From the NCBI GenBank assembly GCA_003416985.1, contig QVIN01000002.1, forward strand, positions 682,001 to 746,000: a stretch of DNA of 64,000 bases. Direction: 5' to 3'. A program made the position numbers and the translations under genes. The notes below the pieces were generated by a model. That model made no database searches. It saw only the letters and a list, made by a program, of their open reading frames with translations, and was not told where the DNA came from. This stretch comes from Duganella sp. BJB480 (GTDB taxonomy: Bacteria; Pseudomonadota; Gammaproteobacteria; Burkholderiales; Burkholderiaceae_D). Shown here in pieces: positions 37,034 through 46,789 of this stretch (the stretch's first letter is position 1; every line of letters begins with the position of its first letter).

Positions 37034-39282
37034 GCGCGCCGCGCTTCCTGGACGCCGGTCACTTCGGCGATGGCGTTCAGGGCTTTCTGCAATTGCGCGG
37101 TGGCGCCGATCTCGGCCGTGAAGGTCATGCGCGCGAAGCCCTTGGCGCTCTGCGTGTTGACGCCGATGACGTTGATCTTCTCGCGCGAGAAGATCTCGGA
37201 AATATCGCGCAGCAAGCCCTGGCGGTCGCCCGCCAGAATGAAGATGTCGACCGGGTAGACGGTGTCCGACCCGGCCCGCCCCCACTCGGTCACGATCACC
37301 CGCTCCGGCGCCTTGGCGCGCATCTCGGCGAAGTTCTTGCACGTGGCGCGGTGGATCGACACGCCCTTGCCGCGCGTGACGAAGCCGACGATGCCGTCCG
37401 GCGGCGCCGGCTTGCAGCACTTGGCCAGCTGCGTCATCAAGCCGTCGGTGCCGACCACCAGCACGCCCGACTTGGCGCCCTGGTCCACGCTGGACGCCTT
37501 GCTCTTGCCCAGCACCACGGCGTCTTCCGGCTCGGCCGGCTCGCCGGTGTCGTGCAGCGCCTGCTCGACGTGGCGCAGGCTGAACTCGTCCTTGCCCACC
37601 GACAGGAACAGGTCGTCCACCTTGGCGAAGCCCAGCTTGTTGGCCAGCGCTTCCAGGTTGACCGCCGTCTTGCCTTCGCGCTGCAGGGATTTCTCCACCA
37701 TCGCCCGGCCGTGCGACAGCGTTTCCTGCATGTCGATGGCGTGGAACCAGGCGCGGATCTTGGAGCGCGTGCGCGTGGACACCGTGTATTCGTCGCTGAG
37801 CCAGTCGCGCGACGGACCGGCCGTGCCGGGCGCGCCCTTGGCGGTGATGATCTCGCAGGTCTGGCCGTTCTTCAACGGCGTGTTCAGCGGCACCATGACG
37901 CCATCCACGCGCGCGCCACGGCAACGGTGGCCGACGTCGCTGTGCAGGTGATAGGCGAAGTCCACCGGCGTGGCGCCGACCGGCAGTTCCAGCACGCGCG
38001 CCTGCGGCGTCAGCACGAAGATGCGGTCGTCCAGCGCGGCGGACTTGAGCTTCTCCACCCACTCGCGCTGCTGCTCCTCTTGCCCGACCACGGCGTCGGC
38101 CACGTCGGTCTTCCACGCCAGCAGCTGGCGCAACCAGGCGATTTTCTCGTCGTACTTCTGGCCGGCGAAGTTGGAGCCGCCCTCCTCCTTGTAACGCCAG
38201 TGCGCCGCCACGCCGTACTCGGCGAAGCTATGCATCTCCTGCGTGCGGATCTGCACCTCCAGCGGCCGGCCGTCCTCGGCCGTCACCACCGTGTGCAGCG
38301 ACTGGTAGCCGTTCGATTTCGGCCGCGAGATGTAGTCGTCGAATTCCTTCGGAATCGGGGTCCAGATGTTGTGCACCACGCCCAGCACCGTGTAGCAGGT
38401 CTTGACGTCGGCCACGATCACGCGGAAGGCGCGCACGTCGTACAGGTCGGTGAAGTCGAGCTCCTTGCCCTTCATCTTGCTCCAGATGGAGTAGATGTGC
38501 TTGGGCCGCCCGAACACTTCGGCCTGGATGCCGGCCGCCGACATCTCCGACTGCAGCCGAGCGATCGACGAGGTGACGAAGCCTTCGCGCATCATGCGCT
38601 TTTCCTCGAGCATCTTGGCGATGCGCTTGTACGCCTCCGGCTCGATGAAGCGGAACGACAGGTCCTCCAGCTCCCACTTGAGCTGCCAGATCCCCAGCCG
38701 GTTGGCCAGCGGCGCGTACAGGTCCAGCGTCTCGCGGCCGTAGGCGCAGGTCATGTCGTTGAACAGCTTGATGTCGGCGAAGTAGCGCAGGGTCGTCACG
38801 CAGGACGCCAGCCGCACCAGCACCACGCGCATGTCCGAGGCCATGGCCAGCAGCATCTTGCGCAGCGTTTCGACCTGCGCCACCGCCATCTGCGCGGCGT
38901 TGCGGCCGCGCGCGACGGCGCCCTGCGGCCCCTGGGTCTGCGTCAGTTCGCGCAGGCGGATCAGCTGACGCACGCCGGCCACCAGGTCGCTGACCTCCTG
39001 GCCGAAGCGCGGTTCGATGATGGGCGCCTGCGCCGTGTCGAGCAGCGTCAGCTCGAACATCAGGCCGGCGATGCGGGTCTCGACGTCGGTACGCATGAAG
39101 GCCAGCGTGCCGGCCACGCCGACCGCGAAGTCGATGGCGGCCTGGCCGCTGGCGCAGACCTTGTCGCCGTAGGCGTCGCTGGCGAAGTCCAGCGCCGCCA
39201 GCATGCGCGCGCTGTCGTCCGGCGACAGGCCCTGGACCAGTTGCTCCGACGTTGCGCTGGTGAGCGCGGTGATGGAAACCAT
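37030..39282 (-). CDS. relA: (p)ppGpp synthetase RelA
   Basis: Stringent-response synthetase of 750 residues that makes (p)ppGpp on stalled ribosomes. The N-terminal HD hydrolase region is degenerate (no HD-ED pair near residues 70-150), and the synthetase domain carries EFDD at 313-316, the ExDD form of RelA rather than the RxKD of SpoT. This is followed by PKSNGYQSLHT. A TGS domain (FVLTPQARVLELPVGATPVD), helical and zinc-finger segments (LAKCCKPAPPDGIVGF) and a C-terminal ACT domain complete the protein. It is co-directional with the RidA gene (7-base gap). Confidence 0.96.
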   Translation of the reverse strand: MVSITALTSATSEQLVQGLSPDDSARMLAALDFASDAYGDKVCASGQAAIDFAVGVAGTLAFMRTDVETRIAGLMFELTLLDTAQAPIIEPRFGQEVSDLVAGVRQLIRLRELTQTQGPQGAVARGRNAAQMAVAQVETLRKMLLAMASDMRVVLVRLASCVTTLRYFADIKLFNDMTCAYGRETLDLYAPLANRLGIWQLKWELEDLSFRFIEPEAYKRIAKMLEEKRMMREGFVTSSIARLQSEMSAAGIQAEVFGRPKHIYSIWSKMKGKELDFTDLYDVRAFRVIVADVKTCYTVLGVVHNIWTPIPKEFDDYISRPKSNGYQSLHTVVTAEDGRPLEVQIRTQEMHSFAEYGVAAHWRYKEEGGSNFAGQKYDEKIAWLRQLLAWKTDVADAVVGQEEQQREWVEKLKSAALDDRIFVLTPQARVLELPVGATPVDFAYHLHSDVGHRCRGARVDGVMVPLNTPLKNGQTCEIITAKGAPGTAGPSRDWLSDEYTVSTRTRSKIRAWFHAIDMQETLSHGRAMVEKSLQREGKTAVNLEALANKLGFAKVDDLFLSVGKDEFSLRHVEQALHDTGEPAEPEDAVVLGKSKASSVDQGAKSGVLVVGTDGLMTQLAKCCKPAPPDGIVGFVTRGKGVSIHRATCKNFAEMRAKAPERVIVTEWGRAGSDTVYPVDIFILAGDRQGLLRDISEIFSREKINVIGVNTQSAKGFARMTFTAEIGATAQLQKALNAIAEVTGVQEARRA

Positions 39283-39289
39283 GATGCCC

Positions 39290-39640
39290 CTAGCGCTGCG
39301 CCGCGACGACGATAATCTCCACGCGCCATGCCGGATCGGCCAGCTTGGCTTCCACGGTGGCGCGCGGCGGCGTGTGGCCGCTCGGCACCCAGGCGTCCCA
39401 CTCCTCGTTCATGCCGGCGAAGTCGGCCAGGTCGGCGATGTAGATGGTGGTGCTGAGGATACAGGTCTTGTCGCTGCCGGCTTCGGCCAGCAGGCGGTCG
39501 ATGTGGCCCAGCACTTCGCGGGTCTGGCCGCGGATGTCCTGTGTCTTGTCGTCGGCGATCTGGCCCGCCAGATACACGGTGCCGTTGTGGATGGCCGCTT
39601 CGGACAAGCGTTTGCCTACATGCAGTCGTTTGATTTCCAT
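39290..39640 (-). CDS. RidA/YjgF/UK114-family protein
   Basis: Protein of 116 residues of the reactive enamine/imine deaminase family. Members quench 2-aminoacrylate and similar intermediates of PLP enzymes. The typical core NGTVYLAGQIADD and the C-terminal RVEIIVVAAQ are present. The key arginine of active members appears as PPRATVEAKL. It is a homotrimeric cytosolic protein in its family. It forms a unit with relA and the alpha/beta hydrolase; a link to stringent response is not evident. Confidence 0.92.
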   Translation of the reverse strand: MEIKRLHVGKRLSEAAIHNGTVYLAGQIADDKTQDIRGQTREVLGHIDRLLAEAGSDKTCILSTTIYIADLADFAGMNEEWDAWVPSGHTPPRATVEAKLADPAWRVEIIVVAAQR

Positions 39641-39656
39641 ACTCTTCTTCTTTACA

Positions 39657-40535
39657 TTAACCCAACAGGAATTGCTTGACGATGGCGATCTGGTCGTCGT
39701 GGATGAAGGTCGGCGCGTGGCCGACGCCAGGGATTTCCACCAGCGCCGGTTTCGGGCCGCGCTGCGTCATCAGCGCCGCGGTCTCGGCGGTCAGCAGGTC
39801 GGACTCGGCGCCGCGCACCAGCAGCGTCGGGCAGCGGATCGCGTCGTAGGCCGCCCACAACATCGCCTCGTCGGCGGCGGCCGACTCCGGCGTGGCCGAG
39901 CGGAACGGCAGCGCCAGGCCCATATCGTAGTGGCGTATCCATTTGCCGTCCTTATCCTGACGCAGCACGTCGCTCGCCAGTTTATGCCATTCGGCCTCGG
40001 TGTGCTGGCCGAAGGTCAGCGAGACGTCACGGATGAACTTGGCGGCCTCGTCGAAGGTGTCGAAGCGCAGGTCCTGGCCGATGTAGTCGCCGATGCGCTG
40101 CAGCGCCGCCGGCGCCAGCACCGGGCCGATGTCGTTGAGGATCAGCTTGCGCACCGGGTTGTCCGGCAGCGAGGCCAGGCCCAGGCCGATCAAGCCGCCC
40201 ATCGAGGTGCCGAACCAGTCGACGCGCGATTGCTCGCCGGCCGGCAGCACGCGCGCCAGCAGGGTGACGATGTCGCTGACATACTGCGGAATACGGTACA
40301 GCTGCGGATTTTTCAACCAGCCGGAGCGGCCGCGGCCGACGATGTCGGGACAGATCACGCGGTAGTCGTTGGCCAGCGCGCGCGCCATGTTGTCGAAGTC
40401 GTCGCCCACGCGGGTGACGCCGTGCACGCACAGCAGCACGTTCGGGTTGCTCTCATCGCCCCATTCCTTGTACGACATGCGGTGCAAACCAGCCAGAGAC
40501 AGACATTGAACAGACTTTATTTTTGCTTCGAACAT
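39657..40535 (-). CDS. alpha/beta-hydrolase
   Basis: Hydrolase of 292 residues with the classic fold: the oxyanion region VLLCVHGVTRVGDDF, the nucleophile elbow WFGTSMGGLIGLGL with Ser in GTSMGG, the acid Asp near VRGAESDLLT, and the base His in IPGVGHAPTFI. A cap of about 60 residues lies between strands 6 and 7. The substrate is unknown; related proteins include esterases and thioesterases. It is 16 bases upstream of the RidA gene on the same strand and divergent from the 3-hydroxybutyrate dehydrogenase. Confidence 0.9.
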   Translation of the reverse strand: MFEAKIKSVQCLSLAGLHRMSYKEWGDESNPNVLLCVHGVTRVGDDFDNMARALANDYRVICPDIVGRGRSGWLKNPQLYRIPQYVSDIVTLLARVLPAGEQSRVDWFGTSMGGLIGLGLASLPDNPVRKLILNDIGPVLAPAALQRIGDYIGQDLRFDTFDEAAKFIRDVSLTFGQHTEAEWHKLASDVLRQDKDGKWIRHYDMGLALPFRSATPESAAADEAMLWAAYDAIRCPTLLVRGAESDLLTAETAALMTQRGPKPALVEIPGVGHAPTFIHDDQIAIVKQFLLG

Positions 40536-40669
40536 GCGACTTCCTTGGTGGTTTTTATAGTGATTTGTGCAATGCTGTTTAGAAATACCATTTTACCGGG
40601 CGTTACGCTTAAAATCCTACCGAAGTGTAGCGCAGCACGACTTTAATCTCCAACCCCACTGAGGACACT

Positions 40670-41464
40670 ATGGCAAACAAGACTTTGAGCGGCAAGACGG
40701 CATTGGTGACCGGCTCCACCTCCGGCATCGGCCTGGGCATCGCCCGCACGCTGGCGGCGGAAGGCGCCAACGTGCTGTTGAACGGCTTCGGCGACGCCGC
40801 CGAGATCGCCCGGCTGCAGATCGGCCTGGCCGCGGAATTCGGCGTCCAGGTGGCGTACCACAATGCCGACATGTCCAAGCCGGCCGAGATCGAAAACATG
40901 ATCGCCTTCGCCGGCGACAAGTTCGGCGGCGTCGATATCCTGGTCAACAACGCCGGCATCCAGCACGTGGCCAACGTCGAGGACTTCCCGGTCGAGAAGT
41001 GGGATGCCATCATCGCCATCAACCTGACCTCGGCCTTCCACACCTCGCGCCTGGTGCTGCCGCGCATGCGCGCCAACAACTGGGGCCGCATCATCAACCT
41101 GGCCTCCACGCACGGGCTGGTGGCGTCGGCCGGCAAGTCGGCCTACGTCGCAGCCAAGCACGGCCTGCTCGGACTGACCAAGGCCAGCGCGCTGGAGACC
41201 GCCACCACCGGCGTGACCGTCAACGCGATCTGCCCCGGCTTCGTGCTGACGCCGCTGGTGCAGAAGCAGGTCGACGCCCGCGCCGCCAAGGACAGCATCA
41301 GCAACGAGGACGCCAAGAAGGCCCTGCTGGCGGACAAGCAGCCGTCCGGCGAGTTCGTCACGCCGGAGGAACTGGGCGCGCTGGCCGTGTTCCTGTGCAG
41401 CGACGCGGCCAAGCAGGTGCGCGGCGTGGCGTGGAATATGGATGGTGGTTGGGTGGCACAATAA
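40670..41464 (+). CDS. hbdH: D-3-hydroxybutyrate dehydrogenase
   Basis: SDR-family enzyme of 264 residues that interconverts 3-hydroxybutyrate and acetoacetate with NAD. It links polyhydroxybutyrate and ketone-body use to acetoacetyl-CoA. The nucleotide motif is VTGSTSGIGLGIAR, with NNAGIQHV, the Ser of INLASTHG, and Tyr/Lys in SAYVAAKHG. The insertion AKDSISNEDAKKALLADKQP is the one typical of the beta/alpha-proteobacterial 3-HB dehydrogenases. GAGGA lies 4 bases before the ATG. The CoA-transferase scoAB at 46-47 kb is the next enzyme of the pathway. Confidence 0.92.
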   Translation: MANKTLSGKTALVTGSTSGIGLGIARTLAAEGANVLLNGFGDAAEIARLQIGLAAEFGVQVAYHNADMSKPAEIENMIAFAGDKFGGVDILVNNAGIQHVANVEDFPVEKWDAIIAINLTSAFHTSRLVLPRMRANNWGRIINLASTHGLVASAGKSAYVAAKHGLLGLTKASALETATTGVTVNAICPGFVLTPLVQKQVDARAAKDSISNEDAKKALLADKQPSGEFVTPEELGALAVFLCSDAAKQVRGVAWNMDGGWVAQ

Positions 41465-41479
41465 CCTTGCATAAGGGAT

Positions 41480-41515
41480 ATCACTGTTGTGAATGCGGTT
41501 AACCACAATGGTGAT
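41480..41515. other. inverted repeat after hbdH
   Basis: Arms 41480-41491 and 41504-41515 match at 10 of 12 pairs (ATCAC..TTGTG against CACAA..GTGAT). It may be the hbdH terminator (CTATTTTG follows some bases later) or an operator for dctA. The sequence does not decide between these. Confidence 0.4.
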
Positions 41516-41537
41516 GTCTCCTATTTTGTCGGATGAT

Positions 41538-41565
41538 GGTCTCCTCACAAGAACGCGAGGAGACC
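41538..41565 (+). promoter_or_regulatory. hairpin sequestering the dctA ribosome-binding site
   Basis: GGTCTCCTC (41538-41546) is the exact complement of GAGGAGACC (41557-41565) with a 10-base loop. The 3' arm contains the GAGGAG ribosome-binding site that lies 5 bases before the GTG start of dctA. In RNA the stem would hide it, a layout typical of translational switches. A trigger (temperature, small RNA, protein) is unknown. Confidence 0.6.
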
Positions 41566-41567
41566 CC

Positions 41568-42872
41568 GTGAAAAAGCCGTTTTATAAAGTTCTATACGTC
41601 CAGGTATTGTTCGCCATCGCATGCGGCATCCTGCTGGGCGCCTTCTACCCATCCGACGCGGTCGCCATGAAACCGCTCGGCGACGGCTTTATCAAATTGA
41701 TCAAGATGATCATCGCACCGGTGATCTTCTGCACCGTGGTCTCCGGCATCGCCGGCATGCAGGACATCAAGAAAATCGGCCGCGTCGGCGGCAAGGCGCT
41801 GTTGTATTTCGAGGTCATCTCCACCTTCGCGCTGGTGATCGGCCTGTTCGTGGCCAACATCATGCGCCCGGGCGCCGGCTTCAACGCCGACCCCGCCACG
41901 CTCGACACCAAGGCCATCGCCGAGTTCACCGAAAAAGCCAAGCACCAGTCGACCATCGACTTCCTGATGAACATCATCCCGAACACCGTGGTGGACGCCT
42001 TCGCCAAGGGCGACATCCTGCAAGTGCTGCTGATCGCCATCCTGTTCGGCTTCTCGCTGTCGCTGCTCGGCGAGCGCGGCAAGCCGGTCACCAAGCTGAT
42101 CGACGAACTGTCGTCGGCCATCTTCGGCGTGGTCGGCATCGTGATGAAGGTCGCCCCGCTGGGCGCGTTCGGCGCGATGGCCTTCACCATCGGCAAATAC
42201 GGCATCGCCTCGCTGATGCCGCTGGCCAAGCTGATGGGCTGCTTCTACCTGACCTGCTTCCTGTTCGTGGTGGTGGTGCTGGGCACCGTGGCGCGCCTGA
42301 CCGGCTTCTCGATCTTCAAGTTCATCAACTACATCAAGGAAGAACTGCTGATCGTGCTGGGCACCAGCTCGTCGGAAAGCGCCCTGCCTTCGCTGATGAC
42401 CAAGCTCGAACGCCTGGGCTGCTCCAAGTCCGTGGTGGGCCTGGTGGTTCCCACCGGCTACTCGTTCAACCTGGACGGCACCAACATCTACATGACCATG
42501 GCCGCCCTGTTCGTGGCGCAGGCCACCAACACCGACCTGACGCTGATGCAGGAACTGACCATCCTCGGCGTGGCGATGCTGACCTCGAAAGGCGCGTCCG
42601 GCATCACCGGCGCCGGCTTCATCACGCTGGCGGCGACGCTGGCCGTGGTGCCGACCATTCCGGTGGCCGGCATGGCGCTGATCCTGGGCATCGACCGCTT
42701 CATGAGCGAATGCCGCGCGCTGACCAACTTCGTCGGCAACGGCGTCGCATCGGTGGTCGTGTCGCACTGGGAAAAAGAGTTGAACCACGACACGCTGCAC
42801 AAGGAACTGAACAATCCCGGCTCGACCGTGACCGACCCGGACCTGCAACCGCTGACCCGCCACGCGCACTGA
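41568..42872 (+). CDS. dctA: C4-dicarboxylate transporter DctA
   Basis: Sodium/proton-coupled importer of succinate, fumarate and malate, 434 residues, of the DAACS (glutamate transporter) family. It has eight membrane helices plus re-entrant loops, the Ser-rich loop [14 protein letters not shown], the substrate motif in TM7 [20 protein letters not shown], and [20 protein letters not shown]. The GTG at 41568 is the start: GAGGAG precedes it, and the family begins with [12 protein letters not shown]. The frame to 41493 is untranslated leader. It lies downstream of hbdH and fits a role in organic-acid uptake. Confidence 0.95.
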   Translation: MKKPFYKVLYVQVLFAIACGILLGAFYPSDAVAMKPLGDGFIKLIKMIIAPVIFCTVVSGIAGMQDIKKIGRVGGKALLYFEVISTFALVIGLFVANIMRPGAGFNADPATLDTKAIAEFTEKAKHQSTIDFLMNIIPNTVVDAFAKGDILQVLLIAILFGFSLSLLGERGKPVTKLIDELSSAIFGVVGIVMKVAPLGAFGAMAFTIGKYGIASLMPLAKLMGCFYLTCFLFVVVVLGTVARLTGFSIFKFINYIKEELLIVLGTSSSESALPSLMTKLERLGCSKSVVGLVVPTGYSFNLDGTNIYMTMAALFVAQATNTDLTLMQELTILGVAMLTSKGASGITGAGFITLAATLAVVPTIPVAGMALILGIDRFMSECRALTNFVGNGVASVVVSHWEKELNHDTLHKELNNPGSTVTDPDLQPLTRHAH

Positions 42873-42889
42873 TCAGCCTTGCCCGGCCG

Positions 42890-42927
42890 CGCCCCGCACG
42901 CTGCATGACGGCCTGCGGGGCGTTTTT
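42890..42927 (+). terminator. intrinsic terminator after dctA
   Basis: CGCCCCGCA (42890-42898) pairs with TGCGGGGCG (42914-42922) and is followed by five T. It ends 16 bases before the next ATG. Confidence 0.85.
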
Positions 42928-42943
42928 CATATATATTCCGGGC

Positions 42944-43579
42944 ATGACCATTACCTCATCTAAATACGCCATGGCCATCGCGTTGTGGCTGGCCTCCACC
43001 GGCGCCATCGCCGAACCCGCCCCCAAGATCGACGCGGTGTACCTGGCCGCGCGCCACATCGGCTACGCCGGCACGCTGGTCGGCGCCAAGCGCGTCGAGG
43101 ACCGCGAGGGCGAGCACCTGCTGGTGCTGAGCCGCAAGGCCAGCCGCTCGCAGATGGCCAATTCCGACAGCGATGAAGACTACCTCGAACTGGCCGCCAC
43201 CTACTACGGCCGCAGGGATGGTCGCTGGGTGACCGAGTGGACGGTGCGCGACTCGGTCGACTGCCCGATCCTGGACCATGTGGCGGAATTCTTCCCCTCC
43301 GCCGTCCGCATCACCGACCTGAACCACGACGGCCGCAGCGAAGTCACCATACCGTATCGATTGTTTTGCAGCGGCGGCGTGGACTACTCGACCGTCAAGG
43401 TGATCCTGCGCGAAGGGGCGACCAAGCTGGCCATACGCGGCGAGCTGGAGTTCCACGACACCGGACCTGCGCTGCAAGGCAAGCGCCAATACGACGCCGC
43501 CCTGCTGCAACCAATCAACGCCGCCTACAAGAAGCATATGGACGCGGTCTGGAAAACCGTGGTGCACCACCACGATTAA
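42944..43579 (+). CDS. secreted protein of unknown function
   Basis: The protein has 211 residues with a signal peptide (residues 1-26, ending TGAIAEPA). A conserved-looking segment VRITDLNHDGRSEVTIPYRL followed by FCSGGVDYSTVK resembles an FG-GAP/calcium-loop motif and the M949_RS01915-type secreted proteins, but I recognise it only loosely. No catalytic residues are identifiable. It is separated from dctA by a terminator, so it has its own transcript, and converges on the DUF3857 gene (12-base gap). Confidence 0.75.
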   Translation: MTITSSKYAMAIALWLASTGAIAEPAPKIDAVYLAARHIGYAGTLVGAKRVEDREGEHLLVLSRKASRSQMANSDSDEDYLELAATYYGRRDGRWVTEWTVRDSVDCPILDHVAEFFPSAVRITDLNHDGRSEVTIPYRLFCSGGVDYSTVKVILREGATKLAIRGELEFHDTGPALQGKRQYDAALLQPINAAYKKHMDAVWKTVVHHHD

Positions 43580-43591
43580 CGCCGGGCCTGG

Positions 43592-45997
43592 CTAGCGGCT
43601 CAGCACCTGGGCCGCGTAGCTGCCCAGCATGAGCCAGCCCAGCAACGGCGGCAGCTTGCGGGCCAGCGACCACAAGGCCATCGTCACGGGATCGCTCCTC
43701 AAGCCGTAGCAGCGGCGGGCCCAGCGATAGAGCGGGTGGGTGGCCGGCACCAGCGGCACGCCCTCCCACAGATATTTCGCCAGCATGGCCAGCACGACGG
43801 CCGACACCGGCAACGAATACCGCAGCGGGATCGCCGTCAGGCCGATCAACGCGAACATCGCCCCCAGCAGACTTCCTGCCAGCGCCAGGCGCCGGTTCAC
43901 TTCGCGGTGCTCGGGGGCGGCGCCGCGCCCCGCAGGCAGCAGCACCCGCCGCAGCCCTACCACGCTCAGTGCGGCCAGCCCCAACAGCCACCCAGGCACG
44001 CCCAGACCGCTGCCGGATGCGGCTGGCGCCTCACCGGCCACGCGATCGCCCGGGGCGTCGGTGTAAAGCTGATAGCCCACCATCTCACGCGCCTTCTTCA
44101 AGTGGGCGGCGTAATTGCCCATGTCGCCAGGATCGACGTGATCGCTCAGCGCGCGGTAGTTCGCCGTGATACGCACGCTCTTTCCATCGGCGGCTGGCGC
44201 CACCTCGTAGGAGAACTCGAAGGCCGCATCGTGCACCTCGGCTTTCTCGCTTTTCAAATTCCAGCGTTCGGGCAGGCGCACCTCGGTCACTTCGCTGATG
44301 TTGTTCGGATATTCCAGACGCAGCGGCGCGTTGCGGCCGATCGCATCCGGCGCCTTCAGCGGTCCCGTGACGTCCGACGCCTCGATATTGGCCTCCAGCC
44401 GGCCGCGCTTTCCGCTGCGTTCCCAGAAACCGGCGATGCGGTAGGACTCCACCAGCGTCAGCGCGTTGGCGGGCGTATTGTCCTGCACCTTCAGCTCGCC
44501 GTCGGCGCGGAGGCCGGCATAGCTGCGCGCATAAAAATTCCGGTACTGCGTGACCAGCTCGGCCTTGTTGCTCACCAGCTGGTCGCGCAGGCTGTCGGCG
44601 CCGCGCCCCTCGAATGTGGTCGTCACCGTGTAGCCAACCGGCTGCGCGAGACCGGCGCTGGCGTCGAACAGCGCGTGCACGGTCTTGCGCGGGGCGGCCC
44701 GGCCCGCCATCGGCGACAAGCCTGCGGCGCCCTGCTCCAGCACCAGCGCATAGCCGTAGTCCGGCTGATACAAGTGCTCCAGGTCGCCTTGCTGCAGCGA
44801 CCGCGTCGGGTCCAGCCAGTACAGCTTGCCGCCCGTACGCACCCGCACCAGCACATGGTTGAACGCGGTCGGCGTCGGCGCCCAGGTCGCCACCTCGCGC
44901 GCGATGGCGGTGTTGACCAGCGCCGGCGCGGCGTCGATGCCGAGCGCGTCCAGCATCGTCACCACCAGCAGCGCCTTGTCCTTGCAGTCGCCGAAGCGGC
45001 GTTCGAACACGGTGGACGGCGCGGTCGGCGCATGCGATCCGGGCCCGACCTCGATGCCCAGGTAGCGGATGTCGCGCTGCACCAGCTTGAGCACCGCGGC
45101 CACGCGGCCGGCCGGGTCCGCGTGTTCACGGGCGATCCGCTCGACTTCGCGACGCAACGCCTCGCCCATGTCGCGCTGCGGCCGGTACAAAGGCAGGGCC
45201 CATCGCACCACCTCGGCCCAGTCGCGGAACTCGGTCCATTGCACCGAAGCATAGGGGTCGTACCACTCGGGCGCGCCGCTGTCGACGCGCAATTCCGGCA
45301 CGTTGTGCAATTCCCAGCGGTAGTCGCGGTAGTCGTCCGCTTCGCGCAACTGCGGTTTCAGCTTGCTGTGGTGCGGTGCGATCCAGACCGGACGGCTGGA
45401 CGGCACCAGCAGCCGCACGAAGGCGTGCTCCACCGGCACAGCCCACTCCAGGTCGGCCTTGCCCGTCACCTTGTTCTGGAACACCGGGTTGCTGCCGTCC
45501 ACGCTGTACGCGTATTCGACGATGTCGCCGATGCGGACGTCGTCCAGCATGACGCTGGCGGTCATGCTGCCGTCGTAGATCTGGGAGTCCAGTTCGGTCT
45601 CGCGCTGCAATACGTGCACCTTGGCGCTGGCCAGCCGGGGCGCCAGCTTGCCGTCGCGGATCACGTTGATCGCATGCAGCGTCAAACTCTGGTAGGTGGG
45701 GTCATAGCTGATGCTGATCGAGGCGACCTTCTCCACCCCGCTGCTATCGAGCGCCCGCTTGGCCACGTGCAAATACGTCACCTTTCCGCGCTGGTCGACG
45801 CGGGTTTGGTAATCTTGCAGCAGATAGGCCACGCCGCCGCGCGGGGGCAGCGAGGTCGCGGCCGGCGGGTGCAGCGGCGATACCGGCACCACCCATGCCG
45901 CGGCGGCGCCGGTCTTGTAGTCGGCTGGTTTGGCCCAGGCCTGGACACAGACCAGGCAGGCCAAAAAGTACAGTACCGCGCATCGGATCGATTTCAT
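43592..45997 (-). CDS. DUF3857 and transglutaminase-like domain membrane protein
   Basis: Large protein of 801 residues. It has a signal peptide (MKSIRCAVLYFLACLVCVQA), a DUF3857 domain (about 60-245), and a transglutaminase-like fold with the Cys-His-Asp triad (FGDCKDKALLVV, then TAFNHVLVRV, then YWLDPTR). A beta-rich region follows, and three or four C-terminal helices (LLGLAALSVVGLRRVLL, and a last LGWLMLGSYAAQVL) anchor it. Such proteins face the periplasm and may cleave or cross-link peptides, with unknown substrate. The gene is alone, between two convergent or divergent neighbours. Confidence 0.88.
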   Translation of the reverse strand: MKSIRCAVLYFLACLVCVQAWAKPADYKTGAAAAWVVPVSPLHPPAATSLPPRGGVAYLLQDYQTRVDQRGKVTYLHVAKRALDSSGVEKVASISISYDPTYQSLTLHAINVIRDGKLAPRLASAKVHVLQRETELDSQIYDGSMTASVMLDDVRIGDIVEYAYSVDGSNPVFQNKVTGKADLEWAVPVEHAFVRLLVPSSRPVWIAPHHSKLKPQLREADDYRDYRWELHNVPELRVDSGAPEWYDPYASVQWTEFRDWAEVVRWALPLYRPQRDMGEALRREVERIAREHADPAGRVAAVLKLVQRDIRYLGIEVGPGSHAPTAPSTVFERRFGDCKDKALLVVTMLDALGIDAAPALVNTAIAREVATWAPTPTAFNHVLVRVRTGGKLYWLDPTRSLQQGDLEHLYQPDYGYALVLEQGAAGLSPMAGRAAPRKTVHALFDASAGLAQPVGYTVTTTFEGRGADSLRDQLVSNKAELVTQYRNFYARSYAGLRADGELKVQDNTPANALTLVESYRIAGFWERSGKRGRLEANIEASDVTGPLKAPDAIGRNAPLRLEYPNNISEVTEVRLPERWNLKSEKAEVHDAAFEFSYEVAPAADGKSVRITANYRALSDHVDPGDMGNYAAHLKKAREMVGYQLYTDAPGDRVAGEAPAASGSGLGVPGWLLGLAALSVVGLRRVLLPAGRGAAPEHREVNRRLALAGSLLGAMFALIGLTAIPLRYSLPVSAVVLAMLAKYLWEGVPLVPATHPLYRWARRCYGLRSDPVTMALWSLARKLPPLLGWLMLGSYAAQVLSR

Positions 45998-46078
45998 TGA
46001 GAAATAAGATAGCTATTTTTCTAACAGTCTATCCGTTGGATTTCTCAAATGCAAGTTTATGCCGGCGCGGCGGAGCAT

Positions 46079-46106
46079 AAAAAAAGGCACGCCGAAGCGT
46101 GCCTTG
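46079..46106 (-). terminator. intrinsic terminator after scoB
   Basis: GGCACGC (46086-46092) pairs with GCGTGCC (46097-46103). On the minus strand the loop reads TTCG, a stable tetraloop, and the stem is followed by T7. It lies 20 bases after the scoB stop. Confidence 0.9.
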
Positions 46107-46123
46107 CTGTGTGCCGGCGGCGC

Positions 46124-46774
46124 TTAGACGGCCGACATGTCCAGCGGCACGCCGGTGGCGGCCTGGATCTGCTCCTTGCTGACGCCGGGCGCCAGTTCGG
46201 TCAGCTTCAAGCCCTTGGCGGTCACCTCCATCACGCCGAGGTCGGTCACGATCAGGTCGACCACGCCGACGCCTGTCAGCGGCAGATCGCATTTCTTCAG
46301 CAGCTTGTGCGAGGTCGAGCCGTCCTTGGCGGTGGCGACGTGCTCCATCAGCACCACCACGCGCTTGACGCCGGCCACCAGGTCCATCGCGCCGCCCATG
46401 CCCTTGACCATTTTGCCCGGGATCATCCAGTTGGCCAGGTCGCCCTGCTCCGACACCTGCATCGCGCCCAGGATCGCGAGGTTGATCTTGCCGCCCCGGA
46501 TCATGCCGAACGAGTCGGCCGAGCTGAAGTACGCCGCGCCCGGCAGCGCCGTCACGGTCTGCTTGCCGGCGTTGATCAGGTCGGCGTCGACCTCGTCGTC
46601 GGTCGGGAACGGGCCGATGCCCAGCAAGCCGTTTTCCGATTGCAGGAACACTTCCATGCCCGCCGGGACGTAGTTCGCCACCAGCGTCGGCAAGCCGATG
46701 CCGAGGTTGACGTAGTAACCGTCCTGCAATTCCTTCGCCGCGCGCGCGGCCATTTCGTCACGAGTCCATGCCAT
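46124..46774 (-). CDS. scoB: 3-oxoacid CoA-transferase subunit B
   Basis: Catalytic subunit (216 residues) of the enzyme that moves CoA from succinyl-CoA (or acetyl-CoA) to acetoacetate. The active-site Glu is in [12 protein letters not shown], with [11 protein letters not shown] before it and GGAMDLVAG later. It starts 15 bases after scoA on the same strand. With hbdH it completes the conversion of 3-hydroxybutyrate to acetoacetyl-CoA. Genes of this pair are also named atoA/atoD or pcaJ/pcaI; the exact acceptor cannot be read from the sequence. Confidence 0.93.
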   Translation of the reverse strand: MAWTRDEMAARAAKELQDGYYVNLGIGLPTLVANYVPAGMEVFLQSENGLLGIGPFPTDDEVDADLINAGKQTVTALPGAAYFSSADSFGMIRGGKINLAILGAMQVSEQGDLANWMIPGKMVKGMGGAMDLVAGVKRVVVLMEHVATAKDGSTSHKLLKKCDLPLTGVGVVDLIVTDLGVMEVTAKGLKLTELAPGVSKEQIQAATGVPLDMSAV

Positions 46775-46789
46775 GATTTGTTCTCTCCG

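Noticed and set aside
41450..41480. TGGCAC ... TTGCA resembling a sigma-54 promoter before dctA
   Set aside because: The two boxes are 2 bases too far apart for sigma-54, which is strict about spacing, and the first box lies inside the hbdH stop region.
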